Shown here: positions 44,499 to 53,987 of the stretch, in pieces | Numbering within the stretch: the stretch's first letter is position 1 | How the letters are laid out: every line of letters starts with the position of its first letter | Source: Arthrobacter alpinus | GTDB lineage: Bacteria; Actinomycetota; Actinomycetes; Actinomycetales; Micrococcaceae | DNA: 64,000 nt | Reading direction: 5' to 3' | NCBI RefSeq assembly: GCF_001294625.1 | Contig: NZ_CP012677.1 | Coordinates: 186,001 to 250,000 of the forward strand | Translations under genes and position numbers: made by a program | The notes under the pieces: generated by a model | What the model was told of the DNA's origin: nothing | Database searches by the model: none | The model's input: the letters and a program-made list of their open reading frames with translations, nothing else

Positions 44499-46706
44499 AT
44501 GCCGCTGTACCTCGCCGAAGACCAAGCCGATCTGGCCACCGCCGTATCCGACTTTGCCGACCGCTTCGCCGATATCCGCCAAACCCACGAAAACCTTGAC
44601 AGTTACGGTGCCGGGGGCCGGCCCTCCCATTGGGATGAGCTCGTGGCGAACGGGCTGCACGCCCTGCACATCAGTGAGGCGCATGGTGGGCAGGGCGGCA
44701 GCGTTGTTGACACGGGCGTTGTCGTTGAGGAATTCGGGCGCCGGTTAGTTCCCGGCCCGTATGTCTCCACCGTCCTGGCCAGCGCTGCCGTAGCCGGGGC
44801 CGCGGACTGCAAGGCATCCACACGAGGCCTAGACCTTTTCGCCGAAGGTGCCACCGGCGCCCTGATCATGCCAACCGCCGCAGTGACAGCTCTCGCCACA
44901 GGTGAGGGCTGGGCATTGAGCGGGCAGGTACCGGTAGCGTCGCTGCTCTCCGCCGAATGGCTCGTTGTCGGTTTCGCCGATGAGGCGGCAACCCGCTTTG
45001 CGCTTGTTAATGCCGAGAGCGAGGGACTCTCCAAAGTAGCCGGCAGCAGCACGGATCTGACCCGCGACGCAGGAACGCTCGTGCTGGAGGGATTGCTGAT
45101 CGACGTTGATGACGTTCTGGCAGGCCTGGGCGTGCAGTACGTGGAAACCCTGCAGGCAGGTATGCTCGCCGCGGAAGCATCGGGGATCATGCGCTGGGCG
45201 GTGGAAGCCACCACGGACTACTCCAAGATCCGCGAACAGTTCGGCAAGCCCATCGGCTCTTTCCAGGCCGTCAAGCATAAGTGCGCCAACCTGCTCATCA
45301 CCTCCGAACTGGCCACCGCTGCCGCTTGGTCGGCGCTGGTGGCACTGGATCAGGGTGTCGACCAGCAGGCGCTCGCGGCCGGCTCCGCAATCCAGGGCGG
45401 CATCGTCCCGTCGGTGGACGCCCTGACCGAGGCCGTCACGATCTTTGGTGGCATCGGGTACACGTGGGAGCACGACGCACACCTGTACCTGCGCCGTGCC
45501 ATCGCCACCGTGGCCCAGGTGGCCCCGGTGGGTGCACGCGCCACCGCACTGGGCCGTGCGGCCCTGGAACTTGACCGCCGCATCGACATCGAACTGCCGG
45601 AGGAAGACCCCGCGTTCCGCCAGCGCATCGGTATGCTCTTAGATGACGCCGCAGCCCTGGCCAACGAACACGACGGCGGACGGTGGAACTCCCGCGGCTC
45701 GCAGCGCACGTTCCTCGCCGAGAATGGACTTGCGGCCCCGCACTGGCCGGCCCCCTACGGCCTCGGCGCAAGCCCCGCCGAACAAGTCGTCATTGCCCAG
45801 GAATACGCCCGCCGCAACCTCCTACAGCCCTCCTCCGTGATTGGCGAATGGGCCATGCCCACCATCCTCGCCTACGGCAGCGAGGATGTTAAGGAAAAGT
45901 TCGCCCTCCCCACCCTGCGCGGCGAACTCATCTGGTGCCAGCTCTTCTCCGAACCCGGCGCCGGGTCCGATCTCGCTGGTCTGTCCACCCGCGCCGTGAA
46001 GGTCGACGGCGGCTGGGAACTCAGGGGGCAGAAGGTCTGGACCTCCGGGGCCCACGAAGCGGACTGGGGCATCTGCCTGGCGCGCACCGACGCCGACGTG
46101 CCCAAGCACAAGGGCCTGAGCTACTTCCTCGTTGACATGCGCGCCCCGGGCGTAGACATCCGGCCGTTGAAGCAATCCACGGGCGACGCCGAATTCAACG
46201 AGGTGTTCTTGGACTCCGTGTTCGTCCCGGACGCCTACCTGCTGGGTGAACCGGGCCAAGGCTGGCGAATCACGGCCACCACGCTGCAAAACGAGCGCAC
46301 CCAGATCTCTTCCGGCGTTTCGACCGGAACCGAGGAGTCCCTGCGCCGGCTCATCACTGATGGTGGCTACCCGGCAACCGACGACGCGGCCTACGCGGCA
46401 CTGGGGCGCATCGTGGCCGTCAGCTCCGCGATTGGCGCGCTTAACCTGCGAGAAACCCTGCGCCAGGTCAACGGACTCCAGCCCGGCTTTGGCTCATCCC
46501 TGGCCAAGGTCGCCCACGCTCGGCTTTCCCGTGAAGCCGCTACCGTAGTTCTGCAGCTGGCTGGCCCGGCGGCACTGTTTGCTCAAGCCCCGGCGGACGC
46601 GGTGACCGGGCTGCTGGGAGTGCCGCAGGTCCTCATTGGTGGCGGAACGGTTGAAATTCAGCTCAATGTCATCGCCGAACGCATCCTGGGGCTGCCCAGA
46701 GGCTAG
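44499..46706 (+). CDS. Acyl-CoA dehydrogenase with two fused catalytic-fold domains
   Basis: The 735 residues contain two acyl-CoA dehydrogenase units. Residues 1-355 include FGKPIGSFQAVKHKCANLL and IFGGIGYTWEHDAHLYLRRA. Residues 369-735 include LFSEPGAGSDLAGLSTRA, GQKVWTSGAHEADWG and IGGGTVEIQLNVIAERILGL. Steroid catabolic dehydrogenases such as ChsE1-ChsE2 work as heteromers of two such chains; here both are in one chain. It should oxidise an acyl-CoA to an enoyl-CoA and pass electrons to the EtfAB encoded downstream. It is the first gene of the large catabolic cluster and has a candidate operator 73 bases upstream. Confidence 0.9.
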   Translation: MPLYLAEDQADLATAVSDFADRFADIRQTHENLDSYGAGGRPSHWDELVANGLHALHISEAHGGQGGSVVDTGVVVEEFGRRLVPGPYVSTVLASAAVAGAADCKASTRGLDLFAEGATGALIMPTAAVTALATGEGWALSGQVPVASLLSAEWLVVGFADEAATRFALVNAESEGLSKVAGSSTDLTRDAGTLVLEGLLIDVDDVLAGLGVQYVETLQAGMLAAEASGIMRWAVEATTDYSKIREQFGKPIGSFQAVKHKCANLLITSELATAAAWSALVALDQGVDQQALAAGSAIQGGIVPSVDALTEAVTIFGGIGYTWEHDAHLYLRRAIATVAQVAPVGARATALGRAALELDRRIDIELPEEDPAFRQRIGMLLDDAAALANEHDGGRWNSRGSQRTFLAENGLAAPHWPAPYGLGASPAEQVVIAQEYARRNLLQPSSVIGEWAMPTILAYGSEDVKEKFALPTLRGELIWCQLFSEPGAGSDLAGLSTRAVKVDGGWELRGQKVWTSGAHEADWGICLARTDADVPKHKGLSYFLVDMRAPGVDIRPLKQSTGDAEFNEVFLDSVFVPDAYLLGEPGQGWRITATTLQNERTQISSGVSTGTEESLRRLITDGGYPATDDAAYAALGRIVAVSSAIGALNLRETLRQVNGLQPGFGSSLAKVAHARLSREAATVVLQLAGPAALFAQAPADAVTGLLGVPQVLIGGGTVEIQLNVIAERILGLPRG

Positions 46707-46787
46707 AGCCAACGCCGAACGCGGTAACCCGGCGGCGCCGAACAATCCTTCAGCACTCCAAGTTTTACCGAAAGGAACCCTTTTCGC

Positions 46788-48941
46788 ATGACAACGATGA
46801 CAGGCGAGGTTGCCACATTGAAGACCCTTGATACGGCGCGGCTGCGTGAACTTCTTGAACCCCGAAGTATTGTGATCATCGGCGCGAACACGAAGTCCAG
46901 CTGGTCGCAGTTCACCCACTCCAACCTCCTCGCCGGCGGTTTTCAGGGGGAGCTTCACATGGTCAACCGGCGAGGCGAGGAATGCCACGGTCAGCCGTCG
47001 TTCACCTCGATCTCCGAGCTGCCCACCGTGCCCGAGCTAGCCATTGTGCTCACCGGCACCAACTCGCTAGAGACCATCCTTGAAGAGGCCAGGCTAAAGG
47101 GTATCCGCAACCTGATCGTGCTGGCCGCCGGCCTGGGCGAGGCCGGGCCGGAGGGCCAGGCGCTTCAGTCGCGGCTCGTGGAGCGTGCCCGCGAAGCGGA
47201 CCAGCTCATCCTGGGTCCGAATAACTTGGGCTTCGTGAACTCTCACGCGAAGGTGGCCGCTTTCAGCCACATGACGCAGATGCCCATGCTCCCCGGCGGT
47301 GTCGGCGTGGCCAGCCAGTCCGGTGCCTTGGCCATCTACCTCCTACCGCATATGGCCTCCCGCGGCGTGGGCTGTTCCATGGCGGTCACGGTGGGCAACG
47401 AGGCCATGATCACCGCCATCGACGTCATGGACATGCTGGTCGATGACCCTGGCACCCGCGTCATTGCCGCCTACCTGGAGCAAATTTCCAACCCGGAGCA
47501 CTTCTTATCCGTCGCGAAACGCGCTCGCCTGGCCGGCAAGCCAATAGTGGTTTTCAAGGCAGGACGGGGCGAAGTCTCTGCCCGCGTGGCAGCGGCTCAT
47601 ACCGGCTCGCTCGTGGGGGATGACAAGATCATCGATGCTGCATGCAAGCAGTTCGGCGTGGTGCGCGTGGACAACATTGAGGACCTGGTGGCGACCGCCG
47701 GCATCATGGAATCTCACGGCCGAATTTTCGGCAACCGCATGGGTGTGGTGACCGGGTCCGGTGCCATGTGCGCACTGATCGCCGAGAAGGCCGAGGCATC
47801 CGGGCTGGAGATGCCGGCACCCGCACAGGGTACCGTGCAAGCACTGCACGACGCCGGACTGCCCTCCTTCTCCACTGTCAACAACCCCATGGACACCACC
47901 GGCTACATCTCAGTGGACCCGACCATCATCACCAAGGCCAACCAGTGTTTCATTGATGACGACAACTTTGACTTCATCGTCATCAACAGTGGCTGGCCCA
48001 TGAGCAAGCCCATGGCTGACATGGGACGGCGGAACCAGGATGAGCTGCACCGTCAGCTCACCTCATCCCCGAAACCGGTCATCGGTATGAGTTTCCTGCC
48101 CACAGAGGTTACCGAGTTTGGGCGCAACTTTGCCAGCGAACACGGACTGCCGCATGCCTCTGACTCCTTTGACCGCGGTATCCCGGCACTAGCCCGCAGT
48201 ACTTGGTGGAGCAAGCGGGTGGATGAACTGACTACCGACCCCGTCGTGGCACCGGCAGAAGTAATCGAAAAGCCCGCCGGTGCCGAGGGCTGGAGCGAAA
48301 TTGAGGCCGGCGCGTTCCTGCGTAAACATGGTGTTCCCTATATTCCGGCCGCCATCGCCACCTCCGCTGAGGCCGCCGTTGCGGCAGCAGGGGACATGGG
48401 ATACCCCGTGGTCCTTAAGGTTGCCTCCGAGGACATCGCGCACAAGACAGAGGTTGGTGGAGTGCGACTCATGCTGCGCGACGCCGAGGCGGTTGCCGAT
48501 GCCTATGCTTTCATCATGACGTCGGTGGCCGACCTCGCCCCGGACGCGCACATCCAGGGAGTGGCCGTCTCGCCTATGCGCCCTGCCGGGAACGAACTGC
48601 TGGTGGGAATTGTCCGGGACCCGCAATGGGGACTGGTGCTCGCCGTCGGATTTGGTGGGGTCATGGTGGAAATCCTTCAGGATTCCGCACTGCGACTGCT
48701 TCCCGTGGGGCCGGATGAGATCCGCCGAATGCTCGAATCTCTCAAAGGTATTGACCTGTTGAAGGGTTTCCGTGGAAATGCCGCGACGGATATGAATAAG
48801 CTGGCTGAGATCATCTTCCGGGTCTCCCAGGTGGCCGTGGGCCTGGGTGAGCAGCTCGATGAACTAGAAATCAACCCACTGCGCGTTGCCGGTGACGAGA
48901 TTGAGGCCCTGGATGCCTTGATCCGTTGGAAGCAGCCGTAA
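46788..48941 (+). CDS. ADP-forming acyl-CoA synthetase (acetate-CoA ligase family)
   Basis: The 717-residue single-chain enzyme has a CoA-binding domain (IVIIGANTKSSWSQFTHSNL), a succinyl-CoA synthetase-like domain (GVASQSGALAIYLLPHM), the phospho-His region VAAAHTGSLVGDD near residue 270 and a C-terminal ATP-grasp domain (YPVVLKVASEDIAHKTEVGG; LLVGIVRDPQWGLVLAVGFG). It couples acyl-CoA formation to ATP hydrolysis to ADP and phosphate, or the reverse. In this cluster it probably activates the acid substrate or an acid intermediate. It follows the dehydrogenase by 81 bases. Confidence 0.92.
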   Translation: MTTMTGEVATLKTLDTARLRELLEPRSIVIIGANTKSSWSQFTHSNLLAGGFQGELHMVNRRGEECHGQPSFTSISELPTVPELAIVLTGTNSLETILEEARLKGIRNLIVLAAGLGEAGPEGQALQSRLVERAREADQLILGPNNLGFVNSHAKVAAFSHMTQMPMLPGGVGVASQSGALAIYLLPHMASRGVGCSMAVTVGNEAMITAIDVMDMLVDDPGTRVIAAYLEQISNPEHFLSVAKRARLAGKPIVVFKAGRGEVSARVAAAHTGSLVGDDKIIDAACKQFGVVRVDNIEDLVATAGIMESHGRIFGNRMGVVTGSGAMCALIAEKAEASGLEMPAPAQGTVQALHDAGLPSFSTVNNPMDTTGYISVDPTIITKANQCFIDDDNFDFIVINSGWPMSKPMADMGRRNQDELHRQLTSSPKPVIGMSFLPTEVTEFGRNFASEHGLPHASDSFDRGIPALARSTWWSKRVDELTTDPVVAPAEVIEKPAGAEGWSEIEAGAFLRKHGVPYIPAAIATSAEAAVAAAGDMGYPVVLKVASEDIAHKTEVGGVRLMLRDAEAVADAYAFIMTSVADLAPDAHIQGVAVSPMRPAGNELLVGIVRDPQWGLVLAVGFGGVMVEILQDSALRLLPVGPDEIRRMLESLKGIDLLKGFRGNAATDMNKLAEIIFRVSQVAVGLGEQLDELEINPLRVAGDEIEALDALIRWKQP

Positions 48942-49012
48942 TGCGCAGTCGCGAACCCAAGGCCCGGTGGTAGCGTTGGTTGTACACCGGATATCCCAGC
49001 AGGAGGCGAACT

Positions 49013-49627
49013 ATGGTCGAATTACTCTCTGGCGAACGGACCGAGCTTCCGGCTTATCAGAGGCTGCGACGCCAACGGATCTTGGACGCGGCGAAATCGC
49101 TGCTGCACAACTACGAGTACGAATCGATTCAGATTCGAGACGTGGCAGCGGAAGCAAACGTTGCGCTGGGAACGCTCTACCGGTATTTCTCCTCGAAGGA
49201 ACACCTTTACGCGAACGTGGTGTACGACTGGACCGTGCCGTTCAGTGCTGCGGAGCTGTCGGAGGTGGAGGAGCTCGGCACAATCGAAACCGTCTCCTTG
49301 CGGTTGCGCATGGCGTTGGCGGCGTTCGAACGGCGACCCAATTTCTACAAGGCCATCCTGATGCTGCGCTCCACAAACGATCCGGACGTTTCAGTACTCA
49401 TGCAGCAACTCGGCACCTCGCTGGAGAAACCCATTCTTTCGGACCTCTCAATGCTTCCGCTGGACGAGGCCTCGGACATCACGGCCATGATCTGGTGCGT
49501 GCTGATGGACCTCGTCGCCAGGCTGCTTTCCGGGGACAAAACCATGGACGAGGCGTTGCGGATCTCAGACAGGTTCGTGCAGATGGTCGGTTTGCGACTG
49601 CAGCAGTTCGAGGCAGAAACCGCCTAA
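49013..49627 (+). CDS. KstR-like TetR family transcriptional regulator
   Basis: About 204 residues. The N-terminal TetR helix-turn-helix is YESIQIRDVAAEANVALGTL followed by YRYFSSKEHLYANVVYDW, most like the KstR group that controls sterol and fatty-acid catabolism. The C-terminal ligand domain is helical. ATG 49013 has a perfect AGGAGG box 6 bases upstream. It lies inside the catabolic cluster, 71 bases after the acyl-CoA synthetase, and probably represses it until an acyl-CoA intermediate appears. Two matching palindromes at 44409 and 55604 are its likely sites. Confidence 0.88.
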   Translation: MVELLSGERTELPAYQRLRRQRILDAAKSLLHNYEYESIQIRDVAAEANVALGTLYRYFSSKEHLYANVVYDWTVPFSAAELSEVEELGTIETVSLRLRMALAAFERRPNFYKAILMLRSTNDPDVSVLMQQLGTSLEKPILSDLSMLPLDEASDITAMIWCVLMDLVARLLSGDKTMDEALRISDRFVQMVGLRLQQFEAETA

Positions 49628-49664
49628 CGACCGCGCAGGCCGCAGCTTCCGGGCCGGTGGCGTA

Positions 49665-50507
49665 ATGAGCGCCCACGAGCTGGACCACTTGGCCATCGCC
49701 GTCCCCGCCTGGGGTCCGGCCGGTGCCGTCCTGAACCGCGAGCTGGGGGCCCGATGGGCCAGCGGATTCCGCATGGACGTCTTCAGCCCGTGCCAGCTGG
49801 CCGTAGCCCAGGACATGCGCCTGGAATTGCTGGAACCCGGCAGCGGGGAACACTCCTTCATCCAGCGCTTCCTTTCCAACAACCAAGAACGTCCCGCACC
49901 CCACCACATCACGTTCAAGGTCCACGATATCCGTGCGGCCATTGCCGGCGCACGTGATGCGGGGATCGAGCCCGTACTCGTCAACCTGGAATATTCGCAG
50001 TGGCAGGAGGCATTTCTGCATCCCAAGGACACCGGTCTGGGCTTCCTCGCCCAGATGGTCCAGACGTCCCACAGTGTCGAGGAGCTCACAGGTTCGGCGG
50101 TCAACTCACGCTCCTGCCCGTGGGAACAGTCGGACTCCGCACCACTGCGTCTGACCTTGATCCACGGCACGGTGGCCAGCTTGCAACAGGCACGGCACGT
50201 CCTGTGCAATGTGCTCGGCGCCCGTGAAATTCTCGCCGAGGCTGGCCCGCTAACGGCCGCCTTCCACTGGGATGAGGGTGCAGAACTGCTGCTGACCGAA
50301 ACACCCCGCGGCGGCATCGAGGGGCAAAACCTTTCATCGCGCACCCACGGAATCCACGGCATCGTGGCCGTCCCGGCGGATGTGAAGTGGCAGCTTAGTG
50401 AGCATTGGGATGAGCTTGACGGGCTGCTTGCCGAAGGCACCCTGCACCCCGAGCTTGGCCTGAGTATCACTTCCGTCGGCCGCGTTCCCGCGGTGGCTGG
50501 GCCGTAG
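49665..50507 (+). CDS. VOC superfamily protein (glyoxalase-like)
   Basis: The 280-residue protein begins with a vicinal-oxygen-chelate module (ELDHLAIAVPAWGPAGAVLN; HHITFKVHDIRAAIAGARDA) and appears to hold a second, weaker copy after residue 150 (LIHGTVASLQQARHVLCNVL). The family covers lyases, dioxygenases and epimerases such as methylmalonyl-CoA epimerase, using metal-bound His and Glu. His residues at the start of the module are kept. An epimerase role on a branched acyl-CoA would fit the cluster but is not shown by sequence. Confidence 0.75.
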   Translation: MSAHELDHLAIAVPAWGPAGAVLNRELGARWASGFRMDVFSPCQLAVAQDMRLELLEPGSGEHSFIQRFLSNNQERPAPHHITFKVHDIRAAIAGARDAGIEPVLVNLEYSQWQEAFLHPKDTGLGFLAQMVQTSHSVEELTGSAVNSRSCPWEQSDSAPLRLTLIHGTVASLQQARHVLCNVLGAREILAEAGPLTAAFHWDEGAELLLTETPRGGIEGQNLSSRTHGIHGIVAVPADVKWQLSEHWDELDGLLAEGTLHPELGLSITSVGRVPAVAGP

Positions 50508-50610
50508 CCGCCGCGGCCCGTCGCGACCTCACCGCACCACTCATACGAACCTGAGGGGCACCGTTACCGTGTGCCTTCACAACAACCAACAAGCAATGAA
50601 GGAGACCACC

Positions 50611-51816
50611 ATGGGACTTCGAGGGGAAGCCGCAATCCTGGGCTTTTACGAACTGCCGCCGGAACGCAAACTGGCACGCGAAAAGACCTTCAACCTGGAA
50701 CAGTGGGCCCGCCTGTCCAAGGCGGCACTAGACGATGCCGGGCTTGATGCAACAGACATCAACGGCATCGTCACCCCGCTGATTGGCGAGGCGAGCATGT
50801 TTGTTCCCTCCACCATCACCGAGTATCTGGGCATCGATGCGAACTTTGCTGAGATCGTCGATCTCGGCGGGGCTGGATCGGCAGCCGCAGTCTGGCGGGC
50901 CGCGGCCGCCGTCGAACTTGGCCTCTGCGACGCCGTCCTCGTCACCTTCCCGGGGACGCACGACGTGCCTACGGATGATCGCCGCCCGTTTGTTATGGAC
51001 GATTCGATGTACTTTGGCGCATCCTCCAACAGATACGGCTCGCCGCAGGCGGAGTTCGAGATTCCGTTCGCAAACCTGGGCCAGAACGGTCCCTACGCCC
51101 AGGTTGCCAAGCGGTACGGCCACGAGTTTGGCTACGACGAGCTGGCCATGGCGAAGATTGCCGTGGACCAGCGCACCAACGCCTGTGCCACACCGGACGC
51201 CATTTTTTATGGCAAGCCCATTACAGCCCAAGACGTCCTGGACTCCCCGATGGTTGCTGACCCGCTGCACATGCTGGAAATTGTGATGCCCTGCCAGGGC
51301 GGCGCCGCCGTGGTGATTGGTAATAAGAAAATGGCCGCCAAGTCCAAGAACCGCCCCGTCTGGATCAAGGGCTTTGGCGAACGCGTCCCCTATAAAACAC
51401 CCACCTACGCGAGGGACCTCATGTACTCGCCCATGGTCCACGCCGCTGACCAGGCCTTCTCGATGGCCGGGATCACCCGTGATGACGTGGACATGGTCTC
51501 CATTTACGACTGCTATTCCATCACTGTGCTCATGAGCCTGGAAGATGCAGGATTTGCCGAAAAGGGCAAGGGCATGCAATTCGTGAATGAACACGACCTC
51601 ACGTTCCGCGGCGACTTCCCCATGAACACCGCTGGTGGCCAGCTCTCCTTCGGTCAAGCGGGGGTAGCCGGCGGCATGCACCACGTGATCGACGGCGTCC
51701 GTCAGGTCATGGGGCGTGCCGGCGAAGCGCAAGTTACCGACTGCAACCGCGCTTTTGTCACCGGTAACGGCGGCATCATGAGCGAGCAAACAGCACTCAT
51801 CCTTGAAGGGGAATAG
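50611..51816 (+). CDS. Thiolase-like protein of the SCP-x/Ltp group (possible retro-aldolase)
   Basis: The 401-residue thiolase-fold protein has VDLGGAGSAAAVWRAAAAVE where thiolases carry the nucleophilic Cys. It has YDCYSITVLMSLEDAGF and MNTAGGQLSFGQAGVAGG where thiolases have the GHP His. The final VTGNGGIMSEQTALIL is typical of the Ltp group. Absence of the Cys and His argues against classical thiolysis and for Ltp2-type retro-aldol cleavage of beta-hydroxyacyl-CoAs. ATG 50611 follows an AAGGAG box. It is 9 bases upstream of a DUF35 partner, the arrangement needed by Ltp2-type aldolases. Confidence 0.85.
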   Translation: MGLRGEAAILGFYELPPERKLAREKTFNLEQWARLSKAALDDAGLDATDINGIVTPLIGEASMFVPSTITEYLGIDANFAEIVDLGGAGSAAAVWRAAAAVELGLCDAVLVTFPGTHDVPTDDRRPFVMDDSMYFGASSNRYGSPQAEFEIPFANLGQNGPYAQVAKRYGHEFGYDELAMAKIAVDQRTNACATPDAIFYGKPITAQDVLDSPMVADPLHMLEIVMPCQGGAAVVIGNKKMAAKSKNRPVWIKGFGERVPYKTPTYARDLMYSPMVHAADQAFSMAGITRDDVDMVSIYDCYSITVLMSLEDAGFAEKGKGMQFVNEHDLTFRGDFPMNTAGGQLSFGQAGVAGGMHHVIDGVRQVMGRAGEAQVTDCNRAFVTGNGGIMSEQTALILEGE

Positions 51817-51825
51817 GAACACACC

Positions 51826-52257
51826 ATGAGCACCACATACACGCCACCGGTCTTGACCGCACCGCTTCCGGTCCCGACCCCGCTGACCCGACCTTTCTGG
51901 GATGGCTTGGCCGAGCGCAAGGTCCGTATCCAGTACTCCCCGTCGCTGGGCGAGTACATCTTCTATCCCCGCCCGCTCGCACCGCGCACCTTGGCAGACG
52001 ACTTGGAATGGCGCGAGATTTCCGGGGCTGGAACGCTCTACACTTACACGATCACCACGCGCCCCGTGGCACCGCACTTTGCCGCGGCGGGCCCCATGAT
52101 CCTAGCCGTGGTGCAGTGGGACGAGGGCCCCAAATTCTCCACGGAGCTTCTCAACGTTGCGCACGAGGACGTCCAGATCGGTATGCGGGTCAAGCCCGTT
52201 TTCTGCGATTACCCTGAAGCGGGCGTCACCATGCTCCGCTATGAACCGGAGGTCTGA
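51826..52257 (+). CDS. DUF35 OB-fold protein without zinc-ribbon cysteines
   Basis: The 143-residue protein has the DUF35 pattern: PFWDGLAERKVRIQ, the rubredoxin-like segment, then an OB fold (LEWREISGAGTLYTYTITTR; FCDYPEAGVTML). In relatives the segment has two CxxC pairs; here it reads YSPSLGEYIFYPRPLAPR with no Cys. Similar partners (ChsH2 C-terminus) bind thiolase-like aldolases and complete their active site. Its gene is tightly coupled to the thiolase-like gene and 1 base before the aldehyde dehydrogenase start. Confidence 0.88.
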   Translation: MSTTYTPPVLTAPLPVPTPLTRPFWDGLAERKVRIQYSPSLGEYIFYPRPLAPRTLADDLEWREISGAGTLYTYTITTRPVAPHFAAAGPMILAVVQWDEGPKFSTELLNVAHEDVQIGMRVKPVFCDYPEAGVTMLRYEPEV

Positions 52258-52258
52258 A

Positions 52259-53740
52259 ATGGTTGCCGTTACACAACAGAACCAGCCCGAATTCGTGCTG
52301 CCGGATGTAACCCTGCGCATCGGTTCCACTACGCGGAGCACGGGGGCCCAAACCCACGAGCACATCAACCCGGCCACGGGACGCCCCGACGCCGCGGTAC
52401 CCATGGCCAGCACGGCCGATGTTAACGAAGCCGTCCGCATCGCCCAGGAGGCGTTTTCGGTGTGGAAGGCAACACCTGCCGTCCAACGAGGGCGCGCATT
52501 GCTCAAGCTTGCTGACCTGGTGGAAGAACACACAGCAGAGTTCGCTGCCCTGGCCACCGCCGACAACGGCGCCCCGACCATGACGGCGCGTAACATGGTC
52601 AGCGCCTCGGCCGAATGGATCCGCTATTACGGGGGATGGGCCGATAAACTGCCGTTGGGGCGCATCACGTCGGTGGCCGGTGCAGGCGGTTCCTTCGGGC
52701 ACACCCTGCGCCAGCCCTACGGGGTGATCGGCGTGGTGATTACTTGGAATGCACCCCTGATGTCGTTGGCCATGAAGATCCCTGCTGCGCTGGCGGCTGG
52801 AAATACCGTTGTGGTCAAGCCGAGCGAGCTTACCCCTTTCAGCGCCATGCTTTTCGCCGACCTCGTCCATGAGGCGGGGATACCCGACGGCGTGTTCAAC
52901 GTTGTCACCGGTGGTGCTGAAGCAGGCGCCACCTTAGTGAGCCACCCGTTGGTTAAGAAGGTCTCCTTCACCGGCGGCCCCGAGACGGCACGGAAGATCA
53001 CGGCTGCGTGCGCACAGACCTTCAAACCGGTCTTGCTTGAACTGGGCGGAAAGTCGGCCAATGTGGTTTTTGCTGACGCCGACCTTGATGCGGCGGCTTT
53101 GCATGCCGCCTTCATGGCTTTCGGGATCATGACAGGACAGGCTTGCGCCTTGCCTACCAGGCTGCTAGTGCAAGATTCGATCCACGACGAGTTTGCGGCA
53201 AAGGTGGCCACCATTGCCGCATCCTTCAAAGTCGGGAGCCCGCATGAGCTGGACACCGTTTGCGGGCCGGTCATCAACCAAAGTGCCATCGACCGCATTG
53301 AGGCCATGATGGCAAAGGCCCGAGAAGACGGTGCCAGCGTGTTGACCGGTGGTGCCCGTCTTGGTGGGGAACTGGCCGAGGGCTTCTACTATCCGCCAAC
53401 CGTGGTGGCGGACGTGGACCGGGAGAGTGAACTGGCCCTACAGGAAGTCTTTGGACCGGTCCTGGCCGTCATGCGCTTTAGCGATGAAGCCGACGCTGTG
53501 GCACTGGCCAACAGCACCGATTACGGACTCTCGGGCTACCTGTGGACCTCTGACGCCAAACGCGCCGTGAGGGTTGCCGAGCAGCTGGAAACTGGTGAAG
53601 TGGTGGTCAATGGGGCGCCCAGTGCCGTGGCCGAGCGCCCGTTCGGCGGTATTGGTCATTCTGGCAATGGCAACGAAGGAGGGCTCGAGGGGCTCGAGGA
53701 GTTCTTCTGGACCAAGTCCGTCGCCTACGGCACCATCTAG
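52259..53740 (+). CDS. NAD(P)-dependent aldehyde dehydrogenase
   Basis: About 493 residues with the complete aldehyde dehydrogenase set: GVVITWNAPLMSLAMKIPAA, KPSELTPFSA, VSFTGGPETARKI, LLELGGKSANVVFADADLD (general-base Glu), TGQACALPTRLL (nucleophilic Cys) and EVFGPVLAVM. ATG 52259 overlaps the DUF35 stop and has GGAGG upstream. It would oxidise an aldehyde released by the aldolase-type step, or the starting aldehyde, to an acid. Confidence 0.93.
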   Translation: MVAVTQQNQPEFVLPDVTLRIGSTTRSTGAQTHEHINPATGRPDAAVPMASTADVNEAVRIAQEAFSVWKATPAVQRGRALLKLADLVEEHTAEFAALATADNGAPTMTARNMVSASAEWIRYYGGWADKLPLGRITSVAGAGGSFGHTLRQPYGVIGVVITWNAPLMSLAMKIPAALAAGNTVVVKPSELTPFSAMLFADLVHEAGIPDGVFNVVTGGAEAGATLVSHPLVKKVSFTGGPETARKITAACAQTFKPVLLELGGKSANVVFADADLDAAALHAAFMAFGIMTGQACALPTRLLVQDSIHDEFAAKVATIAASFKVGSPHELDTVCGPVINQSAIDRIEAMMAKAREDGASVLTGGARLGGELAEGFYYPPTVVADVDRESELALQEVFGPVLAVMRFSDEADAVALANSTDYGLSGYLWTSDAKRAVRVAEQLETGEVVVNGAPSAVAERPFGGIGHSGNGNEGGLEGLEEFFWTKSVAYGTI

Positions 53741-53903
53741 ACGCCACGCCCGGCACTATCCATTCCGATCGGCTGGTCCTTTTTGCCCCGTAGTGCACCC
53801 ACCCACGGTGCCGCGGAAAGCGTGTAAAAACCGTTGGGGCCGCCCCACCAGGTGGCACCAACGGTGCCCGGTGGGCGCACACACATGTAGGTCCGCCGTT
53901 TTC

Positions 53904-53917
53904 AAAGAATGTTCTTT
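53904..53917. promoter_or_regulatory. Palindrome AAAGAATGTTCTTT upstream of the MFS gene
   Basis: A perfect 6-bp inverted repeat with a 2-base centre in the 247-bp gap before the MFS gene. It may be a regulatory site. Its sequence is unrelated to the 44409/55604 pair. Confidence 0.3.
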
Positions 53918-53987
53918 ACCCCGCCCGCCGATTCTGTGAGGGCACAACCACTTTCTTTTCAGCACACCTAAGAAAGGATGGACAAAG

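Noticed and set aside
49565..50470. 301-residue minus-strand open frame rich in Ser/Arg
   Set aside because: It is the shadow of the VOC gene and the end of the TetR gene.
50728..52077. 449-residue open frame on the minus strand
   Set aside because: It lies opposite the thiolase-like and DUF35 genes, is His/Arg/Val rich with no family motif, and arises from the codon bias of the real genes.
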